From Acinetobacter genomosp. 15BJ (GTDB lineage Bacteria; Pseudomonadota; Gammaproteobacteria; Pseudomonadales; Moraxellaceae): a stretch of DNA of 64,000 bases. The DNA lies in contig NZ_KE007347.1 of assembly GCF_000400715.1 (NCBI RefSeq), positions 1,772,582 to 1,836,581 of the forward strand, written 5' to 3'. Shown here piece by piece: positions 20,386 to 30,857 of the stretch; position 1 is the stretch's first letter, and the number at the start of each line of letters is the position of its first letter. Made by a program: the position numbers and the translations under genes. The notes under the pieces were generated by a model. That model searched no databases and was not told the DNA's origin. It worked only from the letters and a program-made list of their open reading frames with translations.

Positions 20386-20790
20386 ATGGAAATGAATATG
20401 GCACTTATCAAAGAACACGCAATCGAAAGCATTCATAGCATGCATGTCTTGATTGAAAACATTTTTAGTGGCAAACATGCAGAACAAGACCTTGCCCTGC
20501 TGATCGACTATTTTGCAGATCATTTTGAAATGGTCGGTGCGGCTGGAAAACGTATTTCACTCGAACAAGTGAAAGGTCTATTTGCCAATAATCAAGGCAA
20601 AATGCCAGATATCCAGATTGAAATTTATGATGAACAAATCTTGATGCAAAAAGAAGATGCAATTGTTCTGACCTATACCGAAAAGCATACCAAAGACACA
20701 GGTATTTTGATTCGACGCTCATGCGCTTTAATTGAAGAAATTAACGGAAAAATGGTCTGGAGTTATTTGCAAGAAACATTTTTAGCCTAA
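20386..20790 (+). CDS. Small NTF2/DUF4440-like hypothetical protein
   Basis: 134 residues, or 130 if translation starts at the ATG at 20398, which has GGAAA just upstream. The pattern FADHFEMVGAAGKRISLEQVKGLF, then alternating beta strands and a final WSYLQETFLA, resembles a cone-shaped NTF2/SnoaL fold. No catalytic residue set is convincing. It stands alone, followed by an A/T-rich hairpin near 20800-20835 that may terminate it. Confidence 0.6.
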   Translation: MEMNMALIKEHAIESIHSMHVLIENIFSGKHAEQDLALLIDYFADHFEMVGAAGKRISLEQVKGLFANNQGKMPDIQIEIYDEQILMQKEDAIVLTYTEKHTKDTGILIRRSCALIEEINGKMVWSYLQETFLA

Positions 20791-21159
20791 ATAAATCATG
20801 TAAAAATTCTTGTAAAAACAAGAGTTTTTACATCCCAAACATATCTAAAATAGACGATAACAATGCCCTCACTTCAAGTTTAACGCTCAGTTTAAAACCA
20901 ATGGAACAGGTACATAGCAAATGCTGCTCTGCCCTAAATATCCTGACTTAGATATATGGATAATTATTAAAGTACAAGTATTTACATGAACGATAAATAC
21001 TTATGCCATTGTTCCGTTAAAATCAGAACTGAAAAAGCGATGTCGCTGATTTCTCTCATCAGAAACATGTCTTCTTCCAAAGTATGATATTGGCTCACTC
21101 ATTTGATTGAGCAAAATCAACTGGGCGACTCAATAAAGAAATACAGGATAAATCGTTTT
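20791..21159. other. Intergenic, with A/T-rich hairpin near its start
   Basis: Complementary GTAAAAATTCTTG and CAAGAGTTTTTAC arms at about 20800-20832 form a likely terminator for the preceding gene. Nothing else is recognised. Confidence 0.45.
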
Positions 21160-21519
21160 ATGGAAAAACCTATCGAATGCCCTAAATGTGGTTCGACTGA
21201 AATTGAAACACGTAATCATGACAAACTACTCAGAACCACAGGTGGAGTTTTACTGATGGCAGCAGGAACAACGGCAGGAACTGTCGGTGGTGCTGCAAGT
21301 GGTGCTTCCGTTGGTGCAGCCATTGGTACTGTAGCTGGACCTCTTGGTGTAATTGTCGGTGGGACTGTAGGTACTTTTGTCGGTGCAATCAGTGCAGGTG
21401 TTACGGGTGGTGTTATTGGTAATATTTTTGGAAAAAAAGCGGGTGTGATGGTCGATAAGAATATTTTTCAGGATTACCGTTGCTTAAAGTGCAAATATCG
21501 TTTTAAACAAAAGAAATAA
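21160..21519 (+). CDS. Zinc-ribbon protein with glycine-zipper membrane segment
   Basis: 119 residues from ATG 21160. An N-terminal CPKCGS motif and a C-terminal CLKCKY motif form a split four-cysteine zinc ribbon. Between them is a long Gly/Ala-rich segment with GxxxG spacing (GGAASGASVGAAIGT, GVIVGGTVGTFVGA), a glycine-zipper that probably forms two membrane helices. An in-frame start at 21103 would add 19 polar residues; AGGA upstream of 21160 makes the shorter form more likely. Function unknown. Confidence 0.65.
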   Translation: MEKPIECPKCGSTEIETRNHDKLLRTTGGVLLMAAGTTAGTVGGAASGASVGAAIGTVAGPLGVIVGGTVGTFVGAISAGVTGGVIGNIFGKKAGVMVDKNIFQDYRCLKCKYRFKQKK

Positions 21520-21856
21520 GACCTGATTTATTCCAAATCAATTGGGGAACAGATTTTTAAATCAGTTCTCCAAATGCTTCCAGTTTTAATCCCTGTTCAG
21601 TAACCCCTATCAGCAGTTCTACTGCATCAGTTTTATGTCTAAATATAGTCGATCTGTATTTTTCAAATAAAAAAAATCTCAAACCCTTGGGGAAGAGAAT
21701 GAGATTACGATATTAACTATCGCGAATGCGTTATTTTTATCACATATAAGTTAAAAAACACATAATACATCACAAAAACAATACATAACTGTCTACCCAA
21801 GCTTTGCGGTGATTAGGTTCAAACAAAGAAATGATTCAAGTTGCTGAGCTGCTATT
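21520..21856. other. Intergenic, 337 bp
   Basis: Two convergent genes end here. An A-rich stretch lies around 21665-21680. No clear terminator stem or RNA gene was seen. Confidence 0.4.
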
Positions 21857-23203
21857 TTACTCTCGTATTGGTGTTTCATAGGCCGTTTGAGCAATAGGCG
21901 ATACACGCCAAATCACATCACCAACATCATCAGCCACTAAAAGTGCACCAGAAAAATCAATCGCAACGCCAACAGGTCTTCCATATGCCTCACCTTTGTC
22001 ATTTAAGAAGCCAGTCAATACATCTTGTAGTTGTCCATACGGCTGACCACTTCTAAACGGGACAAAAATCACTTTATAGCCACTATGCGGTTTACGATTC
22101 CATGAACCATGCTGACCAATGAATGCGCCACCTCTATACTGTGGCATTAATTCCGTCGCATAAAAGGCCAACCCTAAAGATGCGGTATGATTTCCCAAAG
22201 CATAATCAGGTTTAAGTGCACGAGCCACCTTCTCAGGATTTTGTGGTTTTACCCGAGTATCGACGTGCTGACCGTAATAGCTATAGGGCCAGCCATAAAA
22301 TGCACCATCTTTAACCGAGGTCATATAATCAGGTACTAAATCACTACCTAACTCATCACGCTCATTTACTACCGTCCAGAGCTTACCACCTTGTGGTTGC
22401 CATCCCATTCCATTTGGGTTTCTGAGTCCTGTGGCAAAAGGTCTTGCTTTGCCAGTGGCAATATCAAACTCTAAAATCTGCGCTCGATCAACTTCCTTGT
22501 CCAACCCATTCTCAGCCACATTACTATTCGACCCAACAGAGATATATAGTTTGGTACCCTCTGGATTTGCAATCACATTCTTCGTCCAATGATGATTGAG
22601 TTTTCCTGCGGGTAGATCCAAAACTTTCGTTCCCTGCGCCGTAATTTTTGTCACACCATCCCGATAAGGAAAACGTATCAAGGCATCGGTATTGGCGACA
22701 TAAAGTGCATTCCCCACCAAAGTCATACCAAACGGCGAATTTAAGTTTTCGAGGAAAACCGTATTTTTATCAGCAATCCCATCTCCATTGGTATCACGCA
22801 GTAAACGAATACGATTGGCACTTGGAAAAGATGCCCCTGCACGTTGCATCACCTTTTTCGCAATTTTTCCACGAATCCCTTTGCTATCATCAGGCTTAGG
22901 TGGCGCATCGGTTTCAGCTACTAACACATCACCATTTGGTAATACATAGAGCCATCGTGGATGATCTAGCCCTTGGGCATATGCCTGAACTTTTAAACCT
23001 TCTGCTGGCGTCGGCATCACACCCTTCGGCCAACCTTTAGCAGGGGCAATATTAACAATAGGCACTAAACTTGATTGAAGTTTGGGCAATACGGGTTGAG
23101 GACCATAACTTGCTGAAATAGGATATTGAGATGCGGCGCTACAGCCTGCAAGTACGAGAACAATACTGGTTCCTAATATAGAGTATTTCAATTGAGGCAA
23201 CAT
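21857..23203 (-). CDS. PQQ-dependent sugar/sorbosone dehydrogenase-like lipoprotein
   Basis: 448 residues. The N-terminal signal ends in a lipobox (LAGC near residue 20), so it is a lipoprotein facing the periplasm. The rest is a beta-propeller of the GDH/sorbosone dehydrogenase type: [55 protein letters not shown] and [10 protein letters not shown]. Such enzymes use PQQ and Ca2+ to oxidise sugars or aldehydes and pass electrons to the respiratory chain. It is isolated from other sugar genes here. Confidence 0.85.
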   Translation of the reverse strand: MLPQLKYSILGTSIVLVLAGCSAASQYPISASYGPQPVLPKLQSSLVPIVNIAPAKGWPKGVMPTPAEGLKVQAYAQGLDHPRWLYVLPNGDVLVAETDAPPKPDDSKGIRGKIAKKVMQRAGASFPSANRIRLLRDTNGDGIADKNTVFLENLNSPFGMTLVGNALYVANTDALIRFPYRDGVTKITAQGTKVLDLPAGKLNHHWTKNVIANPEGTKLYISVGSNSNVAENGLDKEVDRAQILEFDIATGKARPFATGLRNPNGMGWQPQGGKLWTVVNERDELGSDLVPDYMTSVKDGAFYGWPYSYYGQHVDTRVKPQNPEKVARALKPDYALGNHTASLGLAFYATELMPQYRGGAFIGQHGSWNRKPHSGYKVIFVPFRSGQPYGQLQDVLTGFLNDKGEAYGRPVGVAIDFSGALLVADDVGDVIWRVSPIAQTAYETPIRE

Positions 23204-23313
23204 TATTCATCTCCTTTTTATTATTATGATGGAAACAAGATGATCTCGTCTATGTATGTGCAAGGTATTCGTTGTATGAGATAGATCAAACCCAAAAGGA
23301 ATCTACCTCATCT

Positions 23314-24345
23314 TTAAGTCTTTAAAGCACGTGCCTCAGCGATATTATGCTGCTCCACCAAAGTCCGAATGGTATATTCATGATTGGTTTTCTGGTCACA
23401 AGCAAATTCACATTTCTGATCCAACGGCAAAGCACTACCGCCTAATAATGGACATCCAGCAAACAGCTCCGCCACCCAGTCAACAAAGACTCTGACTTTG
23501 TGCGATAAATGCCGACTTTGCAAATACACCACCGAAATTGGCATCGGTGCAGGCGTCCATTTTGGTAATACTTCCTTTAAAGTCCCCGCCTCAAAATGAT
23601 TGGTCAACATATAGCGTGGACCTTGAATCAGACCAAAGCCTTGCAGCGCCAAATCGATATAGGCATCTCCATCATTGACCGAAACCTGCCCATTAACACT
23701 GACACTCTGGATTAAGTCATCGACTACAAAATCCCAGTCAAAATTACGTCCTGTACGACTGGAGAAAAAATGAATGGCTTGATGATTTTTTTGTAAATCT
23801 TCCAGTGTCTTCGGTTCACCATATTTTTCTAAATAACAAGCAGATGCTGCTGTTGCACACTGAAACGTACCAATACGGCGGGCAATCAAGCTCGAGTCTT
23901 GTAGCTCTCCCACCCGAATTGCGCAATCCACTGCCTCACCGACCAAATCTACAGGCCGATCATTCATACCAATCACCAAATCAATATCGGGATAGCGATG
24001 ATGAAACTCTCTTAACCTTGGAATTAAAATCAAGCGACCAATCGAGACAGGCACATCAATCCTTAAGCGACCTCGCGGCCCTCGTTCCTCATCATGGAAC
24101 GACGCTTCAATATCTTCAACATCGGCCAAAATTCGCAGGCTGCGGTCATAATACACTGCACCATCAGGTGTTAAGCTCAGTTTACGCGTGGTGCGATTGA
24201 GTAGGCGAACCTGTAAATGTTTTTCTAAACCCTGAATGGTCGTGGTCACCGAAGCACGCGGTAGCCCAAGACTGTCTGCCGCCAGACTAAAGCTGTTGGT
24301 TTCAACCACTTTATTGAAGACTCTCATTGCATGAAATAGATCCAC
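23314..24345 (-). CDS. adeL: LysR-family regulator of the adjacent RND pump
   Basis: About 343 residues. The N-terminal winged HTH reads FHAMRVFNKVVETNSFSLAA...GLPRASVTTTIQ. The effector domain begins at RGRLRIDVPVSIGR. A GTG start at 24345 is chosen because GGGAG lies 7 nt upstream; a longer frame from 24381 also begins with GTG but lacks a ribosome site. Position and divergence from a three-gene RND operon match AdeL of Acinetobacter, which controls adeFGH; mutations in AdeL cause pump overexpression. The symbol is given by family resemblance and context. Confidence 0.85.
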   Translation of the reverse strand: MDLFHAMRVFNKVVETNSFSLAADSLGLPRASVTTTIQGLEKHLQVRLLNRTTRKLSLTPDGAVYYDRSLRILADVEDIEASFHDEERGPRGRLRIDVPVSIGRLILIPRLREFHHRYPDIDLVIGMNDRPVDLVGEAVDCAIRVGELQDSSLIARRIGTFQCATAASACYLEKYGEPKTLEDLQKNHQAIHFFSSRTGRNFDWDFVVDDLIQSVSVNGQVSVNDGDAYIDLALQGFGLIQGPRYMLTNHFEAGTLKEVLPKWTPAPMPISVVYLQSRHLSHKVRVFVDWVAELFAGCPLLGGSALPLDQKCEFACDQKTNHEYTIRTLVEQHNIAEARALKT

Positions 24346-24399
24346 AGGCCCACTCCCATTGTTGTATTTTTCCAGTTTCACACAACAATTATTATAAAA

Positions 24400-24437
24400 A
24401 TACGAATAGTGTTATCAAATTTAGTATATTTATTCGT
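24400..24437. promoter_or_regulatory. Inverted repeat in adeL-adeF gap, candidate LysR site
   Basis: TACGAATA (24400-24407) and TATTCGTA (24430-24437) are perfect inverted arms separated by 22 bp in the divergent gap. A TTGACA hexamer follows at 24439-24444 toward adeF. The arrangement fits a LysR recognition site next to the adeF promoter. No convincing -10 at 16-18 bp was found. Confidence 0.5.
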
Positions 24438-24541
24438 AATTGACAAACTTTTATGCTCCTTTCATTCCATAAACCTGTTTCTCCCATACAGACCACAACA
24501 AAAAGTCTGAAAACAGGGATTCAAATAACCAGGAGCATCCC

Positions 24542-25765
24542 ATGTCAATTTCTCGCAAACAGCTGACGCTGTCTGCCGTCATTGTTGCTATTTTTGCAAC
24601 GGGTGGCAGTTTTATTCTCTTCCAAGAAAAAGCAGATGCCAAAGCCACTCCAACAGCCAGCTCTCCACCTGCTGCGACCGTGGATGTTGCAAATGTCATC
24701 AGCCAAACCATTACCGACTGGCAAGAATATTCCGGACGTCTGGAAGCCATCGATCAAGTCGATGTCCGCCCTCAGGTCTCAGGCAAACTGATTGCCGTAC
24801 ATTTTAAAGATGGTAGCTTGGTCAACAAAGGTGACCTGCTCTTCACCATTGACCCTCGCCCTTTTGAAGCAGAGCTGAATCGAGCCAAAGCGCAACTGGC
24901 TTCTGCGGAAGCACAAGTGACTTACTCTTCAGCTAACTTAGGCCGCAACCAGCGTTTAATCCAAAGTAACGCAATTGCCCATCAAGAACTCGACCAAGCG
25001 GAAAATGAAGCCCGCTCAGCCAATGCCAACTTACAAGCAGCCAACGCCGCAGTGGAAACCGCCCGTTTAAATCTGGAATATACCCGTATTACTGCACCTG
25101 TCAGTGGACGTATTTCCCGTGCCGAAGTCACGGTAGGTAACGTGGTTTCAGCAGGTAATGGTGCCCAAGTTCTCACCAGTTTGGTTTCGGTGTCGCGTCT
25201 GTATGCTTCTTTCGATGTCGATGAACAGACTTATTTAAAATATATCAGCAATCAACGCAACTCAGCCCAAGTTCCTGTCTATTTAGGTCTCGCCAATGAG
25301 TCTGGTTTTAGCCGCGAAGGTTTTATCAGTTCTATCGACAATAATTTAAATACCACCTCAGGCACCATCCGTGTCCGCGCCACCTTTGATAATCCCAAAG
25401 GGGTGATGCTCCCTGGACTGTATGCCCGCATTCGTCTTGGCGGTGGACAACCTCGTGCAGCAATTCTGATTAGCCCGACTGCGATTGGTGTCGATCAGGA
25501 CAAGCGTTTTGTGGTGGTGGTCGATGAGAAAAACCAAACCGCATATCGTGAAGTTAAATTGGGTGCGCAACAAGATGGTCTGCAGATCATCAATAGTGGT
25601 CTGCAAGTCGGTGATCGAATCGTGGTGAATGGTTTACAACGTATTCGTCCGGGCGATCCTGTGAGTCCACATCTGGTCCCTATGCCGAATCCTCAAATCA
25701 TCACCGATAACACAGCTCAACAACCTCAGCCTACAGAAAAAGCCCCAACTTCGGCAAAAGGTTAA
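24542..25765 (+). CDS. adeF: RND efflux periplasmic adaptor
   Basis: 407 residues. An N-terminal hydrophobic anchor is followed by the barrel-sandwich (lipoyl) domain: VDVRPQVSGKLIAVHFKDG and VSGRISRAEVTVGNVVSAG. A long alpha-hairpin (LNRAKAQLASAEAQ, ARSANANLQAANAAVE) lies between them, with beta-barrel and membrane-proximal domains after. CAGGAGC precedes the ATG. It bridges the pump and the outer-membrane channel. It is the first gene of a three-gene operon, 5 bp before adeG. Confidence 0.92.
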   Translation: MSISRKQLTLSAVIVAIFATGGSFILFQEKADAKATPTASSPPAATVDVANVISQTITDWQEYSGRLEAIDQVDVRPQVSGKLIAVHFKDGSLVNKGDLLFTIDPRPFEAELNRAKAQLASAEAQVTYSSANLGRNQRLIQSNAIAHQELDQAENEARSANANLQAANAAVETARLNLEYTRITAPVSGRISRAEVTVGNVVSAGNGAQVLTSLVSVSRLYASFDVDEQTYLKYISNQRNSAQVPVYLGLANESGFSREGFISSIDNNLNTTSGTIRVRATFDNPKGVMLPGLYARIRLGGGQPRAAILISPTAIGVDQDKRFVVVVDEKNQTAYREVKLGAQQDGLQIINSGLQVGDRIVVNGLQRIRPGDPVSPHLVPMPNPQIITDNTAQQPQPTEKAPTSAKG

Positions 25766-25770
25766 TCCTC

Positions 25771-28700
25771 ATGAATATTTCTAAATTTTTTATTGATCGT
25801 CCGATCTTTGCTGGGGTGCTGTCCGTCCTGATTCTACTGGCGGGCTTACTCTCTCTTTTCCAACTGCCTATTTCTGAATATCCAGAAGTGGTGCCACCCT
25901 CTGTCGTGGTACGTGCCCAATATCCGGGTGCCAATCCCAAAGTGATTGCTGAAACTGTTGCTTCTCCTTTGGAGGAATCCATCAACGGCGTAGAGAACAT
26001 GCTGTATATGCAGTCTCAGGCCAACAGCGATGGCAACCTGACCATTACCGTGAATTTCAAACTCGGAATTGATCCAGACAAAGCGCAGCAACTGGTCCAG
26101 AATCGGGTTTCTCAAGCTTTGCCACGTTTGCCAGAAGATGTACAACGTCTCGGTGTGACCACACTCAAAAGTTCACCGACCTTGACTATGGTGGTACATC
26201 TGACCTCACCCGATAATCGCTATGACATGACCTACTTGCGTAACTATGCCGTGCTCAATGTCAAAGACCGTTTGGCACGTTTACAAGGTGTAGGTGAAGT
26301 CGGTCTATTTGGTTCAGGCGATTACGCCATGCGCGTGTGGTTAGACCCACAAAAAGTGGCGCAACGCAATCTCACCGCCACCGAAATTGTGAATGCAATT
26401 CGTGAACAGAATATTCAGGTTGCCGCAGGAACCATCGGTGCTGCACCAAACAATTCACCCTTACAACTTTCCGTCAATGCACAAGGCCGTTTAAGTACCG
26501 AACAGGAATTTGCCGATATTATTTTAAAAACGGCAGCCGATGGTGCGGTGACGCGATTAGGTGATGTGGCACGTGTTGAACTGGCCGCTTCACAATATGG
26601 CTTGCGTTCATTACTGGACAATAAACAGGCGGTGGCGATTCCAATTTTCCAAGCACCGGGTGCCAATGCCTTACAGGTCTCGGACCAAGTGCGTAGCACC
26701 ATGGCGGAACTGTCCAAAGATTTTCCAGCCTCAATTAAATACGACATTGTTTACGACCCAACCCAATTCGTGCGTTCAAGTATCAAAGCGGTGATTCATA
26801 CTCTGCTTGAAGCGATTGCACTGGTGGTTGTGGTGGTGATCCTGTTTTTACAAACATGGCGTGCCTCAATCATTCCGTTACTGGCAGTGCCTGTTTCAAT
26901 CATTGGTACCTTCGCCTTAATGCTGGCCTTCGGTTATTCCATCAATGCCCTATCACTCTTCGGAATGGTGCTCGCCATCGGGATCGTGGTCGATGATGCC
27001 ATCGTGGTGGTGGAGAATGTCGAGCGGAATATTGAAGCAGGACTCAGTCCACGAGATGCGACTTACCGTGCCATGCGTGAAGTAAGTGGACCGATTATAG
27101 CCATCGCATTGACCTTGGTTGCCGTGTTCGTCCCGCTGGCCTTTATGACAGGATTAACGGGGCAATTCTATAAGCAATTCGCCATGACCATTGCCATCTC
27201 CACCGTGATTTCGGCATTCAACTCACTCACCCTATCTCCTGCTTTAGCAGCCATGTTGCTGAAAGGTCATGATGCCAAACCTGACTTCCTGACCCGTGTG
27301 ATGAACCGTGTTTTCGGACGCTTCTTTGCCCTGTTTAACCGCGTATTCTCACGCGCATCGGATCAATATGGTCGTGGCGTCAGTCGGGTGATTTCGCATA
27401 AAACCTCCGCGATGGGCGTCTATGCAGTACTACTCGGTCTGACCATTGGGATTTCTTATATCGTTCCGGGTGGCTTTGTCCCTGCACAAGATAAGCAATA
27501 CCTGATCAGCTTTGCCCAATTACCGAATGGTGCCTCACTGGATCGAACCGAAACCGTGATTCGTAAAATGAGCGATGCGGCACTGAAACAACCCGGTGTA
27601 GAAAGTGCGGTGGCCTTCCCTGGCTTATCCATTAATGGCTTTACCAACAGTTCCAGCGCAGGGATTGTGTTTGTGACCTTAAAACCATTTGCGGAACGTA
27701 AAGCAGCCGATCTTTCTGCCAATGCCATTGCAGGTGCTTTGAATCAGAAATACACCGCGATTCAAGATGCGTATATTGCAGTATTCCCGCCACCACCGGT
27801 AATGGGTCTCGGCACCATGGGCGGCTTTAAACTGCAGCTCGAAGATCGCGGTGCATTAGGCTATGCCGAGTTAAATAACGCAGCACAATCCTTTATGAAG
27901 GCGGCACAATCTGCACCTGAATTGGGGCCAATGTTCTCCAGTTATCAAATCAATGTACCGCAATTGAATGTTGATCTGGATCGGGTCAAAGCCAAACAAC
28001 AAGGCGTTGCCGTCACTGATGTATTTAATACCATGCAGATTTACCTCGGTTCACAATACGTGAATGACTTTAACCGCTTTGGTCGTGTCTATCAGGTGCG
28101 TGCCCAAGCCGATGCGCCATTCCGTACCAATCCTGAAGATATTTTACAGCTTAAAACCCGTAATAATGCAGGGCAAATGGTGCCGCTGTCTTCACTGGTC
28201 AATGTGACTCAAACCTATGGCCCAGAGATGGTCGTGCGCTATAACGGCTACACCGCAGCGGATATTAATGGTGGTCCTGCACCGGGTTATTCATCAAGCC
28301 AAGCCGAAGCTGCAGTAGAGCGCATTGCCGCTGAAACCTTACCACGTGGGGTGAAGTTTGAATGGACCGATCTGACCTATCAAAAAATCTTGGCAGGTAA
28401 TGCCGGATTGTGGGTATTCCCGATCAGTGTGTTATTGGTTTTCTTAGTCTTGGCGGCGCAATATGAAAGCCTGACCTTGCCATTGGCTGTGATTCTGATT
28501 GTCCCAATGGGTATCTTGGCTGCTCTAACTGGGGTTTGGCTCACAGGCGGTGATAACAACATCTTTACCCAAATCGGCTTGATGGTGCTGGTCGGGCTGG
28601 CCTGTAAGAATGCCATCTTGATCGTGGAATTTGCCCGAGAACTGGAAATGCAAGGCGCGACCGCATTCAATGCTGCGGTTGAAGCCAGTCGATTACGTTT

Positions 28701-28950
28701 GCGTCCAATCTTGATGACTTCAATCGCCTTCATTATGGGGGTGGTTCCACTGGTCACATCAACAGGTGCTGGTGCTGAAATGCGTCATGCCATGGGCGTT
28801 GCGGTGTTCTTTGGTATGATCGGAGTGACTTTCTTTGGTTTGTTCCTGACCCCTGCCTTCTATGTATTGATTCGTACCCTGAACAGCAAACATAAACTGC
28901 ATTCGGCAGCTGTGCATGAAGCACCACTACACAGTTCACACGATCACTAA
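25771..28950 (+). CDS. adeG: RND multidrug efflux transporter
   Basis: 1059 residues, the normal size of HAE1-type pumps. The start MNISKFFIDRPIFAGVLSV is typical. Helix-4 residues for proton relay appear in GIVVDDAIVVVENVER (Asp-Asp pair near 410). Two large periplasmic loops and 12 membrane helices are evident. The sequence resembles the MexF/OqxB/AdeG branch rather than AdeB or AdeJ. AdeG pumps export chloramphenicol, fluoroquinolones and trimethoprim when overexpressed. Frame is intact. Confidence 0.93.
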   Translation: MNISKFFIDRPIFAGVLSVLILLAGLLSLFQLPISEYPEVVPPSVVVRAQYPGANPKVIAETVASPLEESINGVENMLYMQSQANSDGNLTITVNFKLGIDPDKAQQLVQNRVSQALPRLPEDVQRLGVTTLKSSPTLTMVVHLTSPDNRYDMTYLRNYAVLNVKDRLARLQGVGEVGLFGSGDYAMRVWLDPQKVAQRNLTATEIVNAIREQNIQVAAGTIGAAPNNSPLQLSVNAQGRLSTEQEFADIILKTAADGAVTRLGDVARVELAASQYGLRSLLDNKQAVAIPIFQAPGANALQVSDQVRSTMAELSKDFPASIKYDIVYDPTQFVRSSIKAVIHTLLEAIALVVVVVILFLQTWRASIIPLLAVPVSIIGTFALMLAFGYSINALSLFGMVLAIGIVVDDAIVVVENVERNIEAGLSPRDATYRAMREVSGPIIAIALTLVAVFVPLAFMTGLTGQFYKQFAMTIAISTVISAFNSLTLSPALAAMLLKGHDAKPDFLTRVMNRVFGRFFALFNRVFSRASDQYGRGVSRVISHKTSAMGVYAVLLGLTIGISYIVPGGFVPAQDKQYLISFAQLPNGASLDRTETVIRKMSDAALKQPGVESAVAFPGLSINGFTNSSSAGIVFVTLKPFAERKAADLSANAIAGALNQKYTAIQDAYIAVFPPPPVMGLGTMGGFKLQLEDRGALGYAELNNAAQSFMKAAQSAPELGPMFSSYQINVPQLNVDLDRVKAKQQGVAVTDVFNTMQIYLGSQYVNDFNRFGRVYQVRAQADAPFRTNPEDILQLKTRNNAGQMVPLSSLVNVTQTYGPEMVVRYNGYTAADINGGPAPGYSSSQAEAAVERIAAETLPRGVKFEWTDLTYQKILAGNAGLWVFPISVLLVFLVLAAQYESLTLPLAVILIVPMGILAALTGVWLTGGDNNIFTQIGLMVLVGLACKNAILIVEFARELEMQGATAFNAAVEASRLRLRPILMTSIAFIMGVVPLVTSTGAGAEMRHAMGVAVFFGMIGVTFFGLFLTPAFYVLIRTLNSKHKLHSAAVHEAPLHSSHDH

Positions 28951-28960
28951 GGAGCAGGAC

Positions 28961-30433
28961 ATGACAGGACTCAAACCCCACTGGATACTCTCCTCACTGA
29001 TGGGAAGCCTGCTGCTTGCAGGCTGCTCATTGGCACCTGAATATCAGCCTGCCAAGGTGGTTATTCCACTGCAATTCAAGGAAGCGGATACCAAACTGGA
29101 TGATCCCAACTGGACCATTGCGCAACCTGCCGATGCGCAGTCTCGCGGTGAATGGTGGCATCTTTTTAATGACCCACAACTGAATGATCTGGAACAACAA
29201 GCCATTGCGGGTAACCAGAATTTAAAGGCGGCAGCGGCCAATATTCAGGCCTCACGAGCTTTAAGGTCTGCTGCACAAGCTGAACGTTTACCCAGTATTG
29301 GTGCAGGTTTTGGGCCAACCCGTCAGAAGCCCTCACCCGCTTCTTTAGGACTTGATTCGGATGCATCCACATCTGCACGTACCTTATGGCGGGCACAAGC
29401 CAATGTCTCTTATGAACTAGACCTATTTGGACGAATTGCCAGCAGTGTCAATGCGGCGACCGCAGATGTACAGCAACAAGAAGCGTTGTATCATTCTGCA
29501 CTGTTAGCCTTGCAAGCAGATGTGGCACAGGCTTACTTTCTGATTCGTCAATTCGATGCTGAACAGGCCATCTATGCGCAAAACATCAAGTTACTGACAG
29601 AGAATCAAAATTTGATTCAAGCACGTTATCGCAATGGTCTTGTCAGTGACCTGGATGTTTCTCGCGCACAAACCGAACTCTCGACTGCCCAAAGTACTGC
29701 ATTCAGCATTACACGGAGTCGTGCCAGTACCGAACATGCATTGGCAGTATTACTCGGTAAAGCGCCTGCTGAATTTAGCTTAGCGATTCAACCCTTATCC
29801 GCTACGGCGATTCGCCTGCCTGCGGGTTTACCTTCGAGCTTGCTTGAACGCCGTCCCGATATTGCTGCTGCTGAACGGGCTATGGCCGCTGATAATGCGC
29901 GGATTGGTATTGCCCGTGCTGCCTTTTTCCCCAAACTGGATCTCACTGGTGCGTTGGGTTATGAATCAGCAAGTTTAGGCGATTTGGGTAAATGGTCGAG
30001 TCGAACTTTTTTACTCGGCCCTGTTGCAGGCACAATTTTGTCTTTACCGTTATTTGATGGTGGGCAACGTAAAGCAGGTGTAGCTCAGGCGCGTGCAGGC
30101 TATGAACAAAGTGTCGCCAATTATCGACAGACAGTGTTGAATGCTTTCCGTGAGGTTGAAAATGGTTTGTCTGATCAGCGTATTCTGGATCAGCAAATAC
30201 AGGCACAGGGTCAAGCACTTGCGTCATCCCGACATGCCAATCGGCTTTCACATTTGCGTTATCGTGAAGGCAGCATTAGTTATCTGGACGTGATTGATTC
30301 AGATCGGAGCATCTTGCAACAAGAGCAATTGGCTGCGCAGCTTCATGGTAGTCGAATGATTGCCAGTGTGGATCTGATTCGTGCTTTAGGTGGAGATTGG
30401 CATACAGGACAAGCGGAGTTGGCACGGCAATAA
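28961..30433 (+). CDS. adeH: RND outer-membrane channel lipoprotein
   Basis: 490 residues with a signal peptide and lipobox (LLLAGCSLAPEY). Two repeated TolC-fold halves are visible: NLKAAAANIQASRAL and the later RIGIARAAFFPKLDLTGALG, with LLERRPDIAAAERAM between them. AAGGAGCAGG precedes ATG 28961; the frame is open 15 codons further upstream, inside adeG, but without a ribosome site. It completes the tripartite pump. A strong terminator follows. Confidence 0.92.
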   Translation: MTGLKPHWILSSLMGSLLLAGCSLAPEYQPAKVVIPLQFKEADTKLDDPNWTIAQPADAQSRGEWWHLFNDPQLNDLEQQAIAGNQNLKAAAANIQASRALRSAAQAERLPSIGAGFGPTRQKPSPASLGLDSDASTSARTLWRAQANVSYELDLFGRIASSVNAATADVQQQEALYHSALLALQADVAQAYFLIRQFDAEQAIYAQNIKLLTENQNLIQARYRNGLVSDLDVSRAQTELSTAQSTAFSITRSRASTEHALAVLLGKAPAEFSLAIQPLSATAIRLPAGLPSSLLERRPDIAAAERAMAADNARIGIARAAFFPKLDLTGALGYESASLGDLGKWSSRTFLLGPVAGTILSLPLFDGGQRKAGVAQARAGYEQSVANYRQTVLNAFREVENGLSDQRILDQQIQAQGQALASSRHANRLSHLRYREGSISYLDVIDSDRSILQQEQLAAQLHGSRMIASVDLIRALGGDWHTGQAELARQ

Positions 30434-30452
30434 TGTATATTTAGAATAGATT

Positions 30453-30480
30453 AAAGCCCCATATATGATGGGGCTTTTTT
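30453..30480 (+). terminator. Rho-independent terminator of adeFGH
   Basis: GCCCCAT and ATGGGGC arms close a short AT loop and are followed by six T. It lies 20 bp after adeH. Confidence 0.9.
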
Positions 30481-30524
30481 AAACTTAAAATATATTAGTA
30501 TGCCTACATTAATTAAGCCTATGA

Positions 30525-30796
30525 TTATTTTACATAGGACCAAACATCAGGATCTTGATAATTTTCATCTATTTTATATCCCTTCTGTTTTGCTTCTCGC
30601 TCTTGTGAAAATCTCACTAATTTATTTTTTTCCACCATCTTTTGAAATGCCATTTCTAATTCTTGGCTATTCATTTGATCAAAATTACTTATACTATTTC
30701 TTTCATCATAACGTATAGTCTGAATCGTATAACGCAACATATATTGCTCTTGTTTTTTCTCATTAATGGCAGTTTGATCAATACTAAATTTTGATG
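30525..30796 (-). pseudogene. Hypothetical gene cut at its 5' side by the IS element
   Basis: The leftward frame ends at 30525 (…DPDVWSYVK) and runs open rightward without a proper start until the IS end at 30796, so the original N-terminus is missing. About 90 polar residues remain (SIDQTAINEKKQEQYM then LRYTIQTIRYDERNS). An internal ATG at 30740 could give a 71-residue product. I do not recognise the family. Confidence 0.6.
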
Positions 30797-30857
30797 TGTG
30801 CTGAGAAAACAGGAGGTTTTAACTTGGTAAACTATAGACACTCATCAGGAGTTTACC